From: an uncultured Eubacteriales bacterium
GTDB taxonomy: Bacteria; Bacillota; Clostridia; Peptostreptococcales; Anaerovoracaceae
Direction of reading: 5' to 3'
NCBI GenBank assembly: GCA_902797405.1
Contig: CADBSP010000107.1
Coordinates: 1-8,474 of the forward strand
DNA length: 8,474 nt
The notes under the pieces were generated by a model. It did not search any database, was not told where the DNA came from, and saw only the letters and a program-made list of their open reading frames with translations. Both the position numbers and the translations under genes were made by a program. Position 1 is the stretch's first letter. Each line of letters begins with the position of its first letter. Of the stretch, positions 6,694 through 8,474 are shown piece by piece.

Positions 6694-6893
6694 AGTTGAT
6701 AACATCACAATGTATTGGCTGATAAAAGCACAGTATATTAACTGAAACTCGGCAAATGTATTAGTTGATAACACCACAATGTATTAGTTGATAAAAGCAA
6801 AATATGTTAGTTGAAACTCTGTAAATGTATCAGCTGATAAAGCCGCAATGCATTAACCGATAAAAGCAAAGTAAAAATGGTTGCAAACCCTTA
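6687..6893. repeat. Tandem 23-bp repeat array, nine units in three 69-bp blocks
   Basis: Nine consecutive 23-bp units start at 6687, 6710, 6733, 6756, 6779, 6802, 6825, 6848 and 6871. Each has a 15-bp core like ATGTATTAGTTGATA plus an 8-bp tail. Tails alternate in a three-unit cycle: type A (ACATCACA, ACACCACA, AAGCCGCA), type B (AAAGCACA, AAAGCAAA, AAAGCAAA) and type C (CTCGGCAA, CTCTGTAA, the ninth degenerate). Same-type neighbours agree at 22/23 (A1/A2), 20/23 (B1/B2), 17/23 (C1/C2), 18/23 (A2/A3) and 19/23 (B2/B3). The core carries an imperfect 12-bp dyad that is perfect in the seventh unit (TATCAGCTGATA, 6828-6839). The array is non-coding and fills the space between two divergent promoters. 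A protein-binding operator array is the leading reading; this is inference. Confidence 0.93.
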
Positions 6894-6906
6894 AATGTGA
6901 TATAAT
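6878..6906 (+). promoter_or_regulatory. Extended -10 promoter of the DUF1015 operon
   Basis: TGATATAAT at 6898-6906 is a perfect extended -10. A TTGCAA at 6881-6886 is only 14 bp away, too close to be a normal -35; the hexamer at 17 bp (TGGTTG, 6878-6883) is poor. The promoter directly abuts the end of the repeat array, mirroring the lipase promoter on the other side. The leader would run from about 6913 to 6990. Confidence 0.55.
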
Positions 6907-6930
6907 TAGATAAGTGTGTGGTTAGGTAGT

Positions 6931-6955
6931 TTTATTAGTTATCGTCAAAAGCAAG
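6931..6955 (+). repeat. Displaced, diverged copy of the 23-bp unit in the DUF1015 leader
   Basis: The stretch holds TATTAGTTAT (6933-6942) followed, after a few extra bases, by CAAAAGCAAG. These match the core start and the AAAAGCAA tail of the type B unit, with about 2 bp of extra length. It lies downstream of the -10, out of register with the main array. It may be a remnant or an extra operator. Confidence 0.4.
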
Positions 6956-6990
6956 TTGCAATTGTAAAGACAGTCAGAGGTAATGAATAA

Positions 6991-8292
6991 ATGCCGAGAA
7001 TAAAACCATTCTGCGGGGTTAGACCTGCACCGGAACATGTAGAGAGCGTGTATGTTTACCATGGAGATGCAGGGGATGAAGCCAGGTCTAGAGCCAGAGC
7101 CAACACCCATCCCAACAGCATGCTTCATGTAAGTAGGGTTGATCTTTTGGTTTCTCCTGAGGAAGCAAAGGATGAAACTTTGCTCAGACAAAAGGCGAAA
7201 GCGACGTTTAACGGTTTCCTGGAAAACGAGATATTAATTAGAGACGAGAAAGAAAGCTTTTATATCTATCGTCTCAGCATGGCTAATCACAGTCAGACGG
7301 GAATAGTTGCCTGCGCTGATGTGAGAGACTATATCGATGGCACTATCAAAAGACATGAACTCACCCGAGTGGATAAGATTCACATCCAGGAGAAGGTGAT
7401 TGAGAGGGTGGGTGGAAACATTGAACCCGTACTTTTGGTTTATGATTCCGATGCCAGTCCGGTCTCCGAATCAGGAGAGCAGAACTTGCCAGAAATGCTG
7501 GAGCGTTGGACGATTTCCCATGACAGCACCTACGATTTCTTTGATGAGGGTGGCGTGCGTCATGAGATTTGGGCTGTTGATGACGAAGTCTTCATACAAA
7601 AGGTTCAGAACTTCTTTGATGCAATCGATTCTCTATATATCTGTGACGGACACCATAGAATAGCCGCATCGGCGGATTATTACATAGAAAGCGAAGATTT
7701 GGTTGACGATGGTTCGACTAGTGATGAACTGGAGAGAGAACGTGTATTAAGGGCAGAGAAGAGTAAGTATTTCATGGCCGCAATCTTTCCGTCTGAAGAG
7801 ATGCTCATACTGGATTACAACCGTGCAGTGAAGGATTTGAATGGACTTACGGAAGAGGAGTTCATGGAAAAACTAAGAGCCGTTCCCTTTGATGTAAGTG
7901 AGCTCGGACCTGAACCAACATATCCTTCCAAGGTGGGTGAATACACCATGGTCATGAATAATACCTGGTACAGTCTGGATTTGATTGGTGAAAGGGATTT
8001 ATCCGATCCGGTTGCCGGACTGGATGTGTCGCTGCTCCAAAACAAGGTGTTACGCGATATCCTGGGAATAAAGGATCCGCAGCATGATGACAGAATTACC
8101 TTCATCAGTGGGAACAAAGGCCTGGGAGCCCTCCAAAAGACAACCAATGAAGAAATGACGGTTGCCTTTGCGATTGGCCCGCCTACAATGCATGAGATAA
8201 TGAACGTATCGGATTCCGGTCTCACTATGCCGCCTAAATCTACTTTCTTTGAACCTAAACTAGTGAGCGGACTATTGGTTTACGAAATATAA
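6991..8292 (+). CDS. DUF1015 family protein
   Basis: This 433-residue cytoplasmic protein matches the DUF1015 family along its length: an N-terminal MPRIKPFCGVRP, RHELTR at 121-126, YICDGHHRIAA at 216-226, and the C-terminal MPPKSTFFEPKLVSGL at 413-428. The DGHHR motif, with paired His, suggests an enzymatic or metal/phosphate-binding centre, but the biochemical role of the family is not settled as far as I know; from memory, members often sit beside serine biosynthesis genes (serA/serC), which are not seen here. There is no signal peptide or membrane segment. The length is near the usual 400-430 residues, so the gene looks intact. The start is supported by AGAGG at 6976-6980, 10 nt before ATG; an earlier ATG at 6983 is in another frame and stops after six codons. 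It is transcribed away from the lipase gene, across the repeat array, and probably forms an operon with the ABC ATPase 48 bp downstream. Confidence 0.9.
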   Translation: MPRIKPFCGVRPAPEHVESVYVYHGDAGDEARSRARANTHPNSMLHVSRVDLLVSPEEAKDETLLRQKAKATFNGFLENEILIRDEKESFYIYRLSMANHSQTGIVACADVRDYIDGTIKRHELTRVDKIHIQEKVIERVGGNIEPVLLVYDSDASPVSESGEQNLPEMLERWTISHDSTYDFFDEGGVRHEIWAVDDEVFIQKVQNFFDAIDSLYICDGHHRIAASADYYIESEDLVDDGSTSDELERERVLRAEKSKYFMAAIFPSEEMLILDYNRAVKDLNGLTEEEFMEKLRAVPFDVSELGPEPTYPSKVGEYTMVMNNTWYSLDLIGERDLSDPVAGLDVSLLQNKVLRDILGIKDPQHDDRITFISGNKGLGALQKTTNEEMTVAFAIGPPTMHEIMNVSDSGLTMPPKSTFFEPKLVSGLLVYEI

Positions 8293-8305
8293 TTAACGGA
8301 ATGCA

Positions 8306-8319
8306 GTTGGAAATCCAAC
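8306..8319 (+). other. Small intercistronic hairpin
   Basis: GTTGG (8306-8310) and CCAAC (8315-8319) form a short stem with a 4-nt loop in the 48-bp gap between the DUF1015 gene and the ABC ATPase gene. No T-run follows, so it is not a terminator; it could affect mRNA stability or be chance. Confidence 0.35.
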
Positions 8320-8340
8320 GAGCAAAATCGGAGAAAAAGA

Positions 8341-8474
8341 ATGAAGATTGTCCTGGAGCATCTCACTAAGCGCTATCCCAATCGAAATAAAAAGATAAAA
8401 GAGGAAGTAGTCGCTGTCCATGATTTCACATTTGAAATTCCGGACGGTAAGCTGGTTGGACTCCTTGGTCCATC
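8341..8474 (+). CDS. ABC transporter ATP-binding protein, N-terminal end (partial)
   Basis: The frame opens at ATG 8341 after GGAG (8330-8333, 7 nt spacing) and runs off the window after 44 full codons. The visible sequence begins MKIVLEHLTKRYP, followed by a basic insert (NRNKKIK) and VAVHDFTFEIPDGKLVGLLGP. This is the first two strands of an ABC ATPase leading into the Walker A motif; the last full codon is the Pro before the expected GxGKS/T. The 'VAVxDFxFEIPDGxxxxLLGPS' style is most like ATPases of sugar-type (MsmX/UgpC) importers, but the substrate cannot be read from this fragment. It is probably co-transcribed with the DUF1015 gene. Confidence 0.8.
   Translation, partial: MKIVLEHLTKRYPNRNKKIKEEVVAVHDFTFEIPDGKLVGLLGP

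Noticed and set aside
6586..6777. A 63-residue minus-strand open frame across the array and lipase leader
   Set aside because: No ribosome site, it overlaps the lipase promoter, and its sequence follows the 69-bp repeat, which is a multiple of three and so stays open by chance.
6687..6893. CRISPR array
   Set aside because: The units are directly adjacent with no unique spacers, and no cas genes are present.
6687..6893. Plasmid or phage replication iterons
   Set aside because: The 23-bp tandem repeats look iteron-like, but no rep gene or plasmid function lies nearby and the array sits between two chromosomal-type promoters. Not fully excluded, since the flanks of the window are unseen.
6922..7191. 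Minus-strand 89-residue frame over the DUF1015 start
   Set aside because: It lies antisense to clearly conserved DUF1015 coding sequence and has no recognisable features.

Overview
The window looks like a piece of a low-GC Gram-positive chromosome, most likely a gut or rumen Lachnospiraceae-type Clostridia. The evidence is strong GGAGG-type ribosome sites, TATAAT-type promoters, a lipoprotein signal, two surface proteins with LPXTG-like sorting signals (VPKTGD and SPRTGD), and the H-x-W..W / C..D.SH module that I associate with Lachnospiraceae surface proteins. This placement is inference; there is no marker gene. I see no rRNA, tRNA, CRISPR array, transposase or phage gene.

Layout. Bases 1-159 are the C-terminal end of an FtsX-like ABC permease (+). 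Next is an unusual promoter region with 11-bp-spaced direct repeats and a 14-bp perfect palindrome over the -10. It precedes a 395-aa lipoprotein of unknown function (273-1460, +) that ends in a terminator-like hairpin. A good sigma-A type promoter (1579-1607) then drives a 517-aa sortase-anchored surface protein (1701-3254, +). It converges, with only 4 bp between stop codons, on a 1079-aa wall-anchored class 3-type lipase (3259-6498, -). The lipase has a 16 x 8-residue proline/threonine stalk and an Asn-Ala/Asn-Thr tract before its sorting signal. The terminator of the 517-aa gene appears to lie inside the lipase codons for the sorting motif.

The 492-bp divergent region 6499-6990 is the most interesting part. 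Nine tandem 23-bp units, arranged as three 69-bp A-B-C blocks, fill almost exactly the space between two outward-facing extended -10 promoters, one for the lipase (-) and one for a DUF1015 protein (+). The DUF1015 gene (6991-8292) is followed at 48 bp by the start of an ABC transporter ATPase, cut by the window end.

How the genes may work together. Three products are exported (a lipoprotein and two wall-anchored proteins), so much of the window is about the cell surface. The lipase and the surface protein share a related C-terminal module and may share a surface role. The divergent array suggests that the lipase and the DUF1015/ABC operon are co-regulated by one repeat-binding factor, or oppositely regulated. 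That regulator is not in the window.
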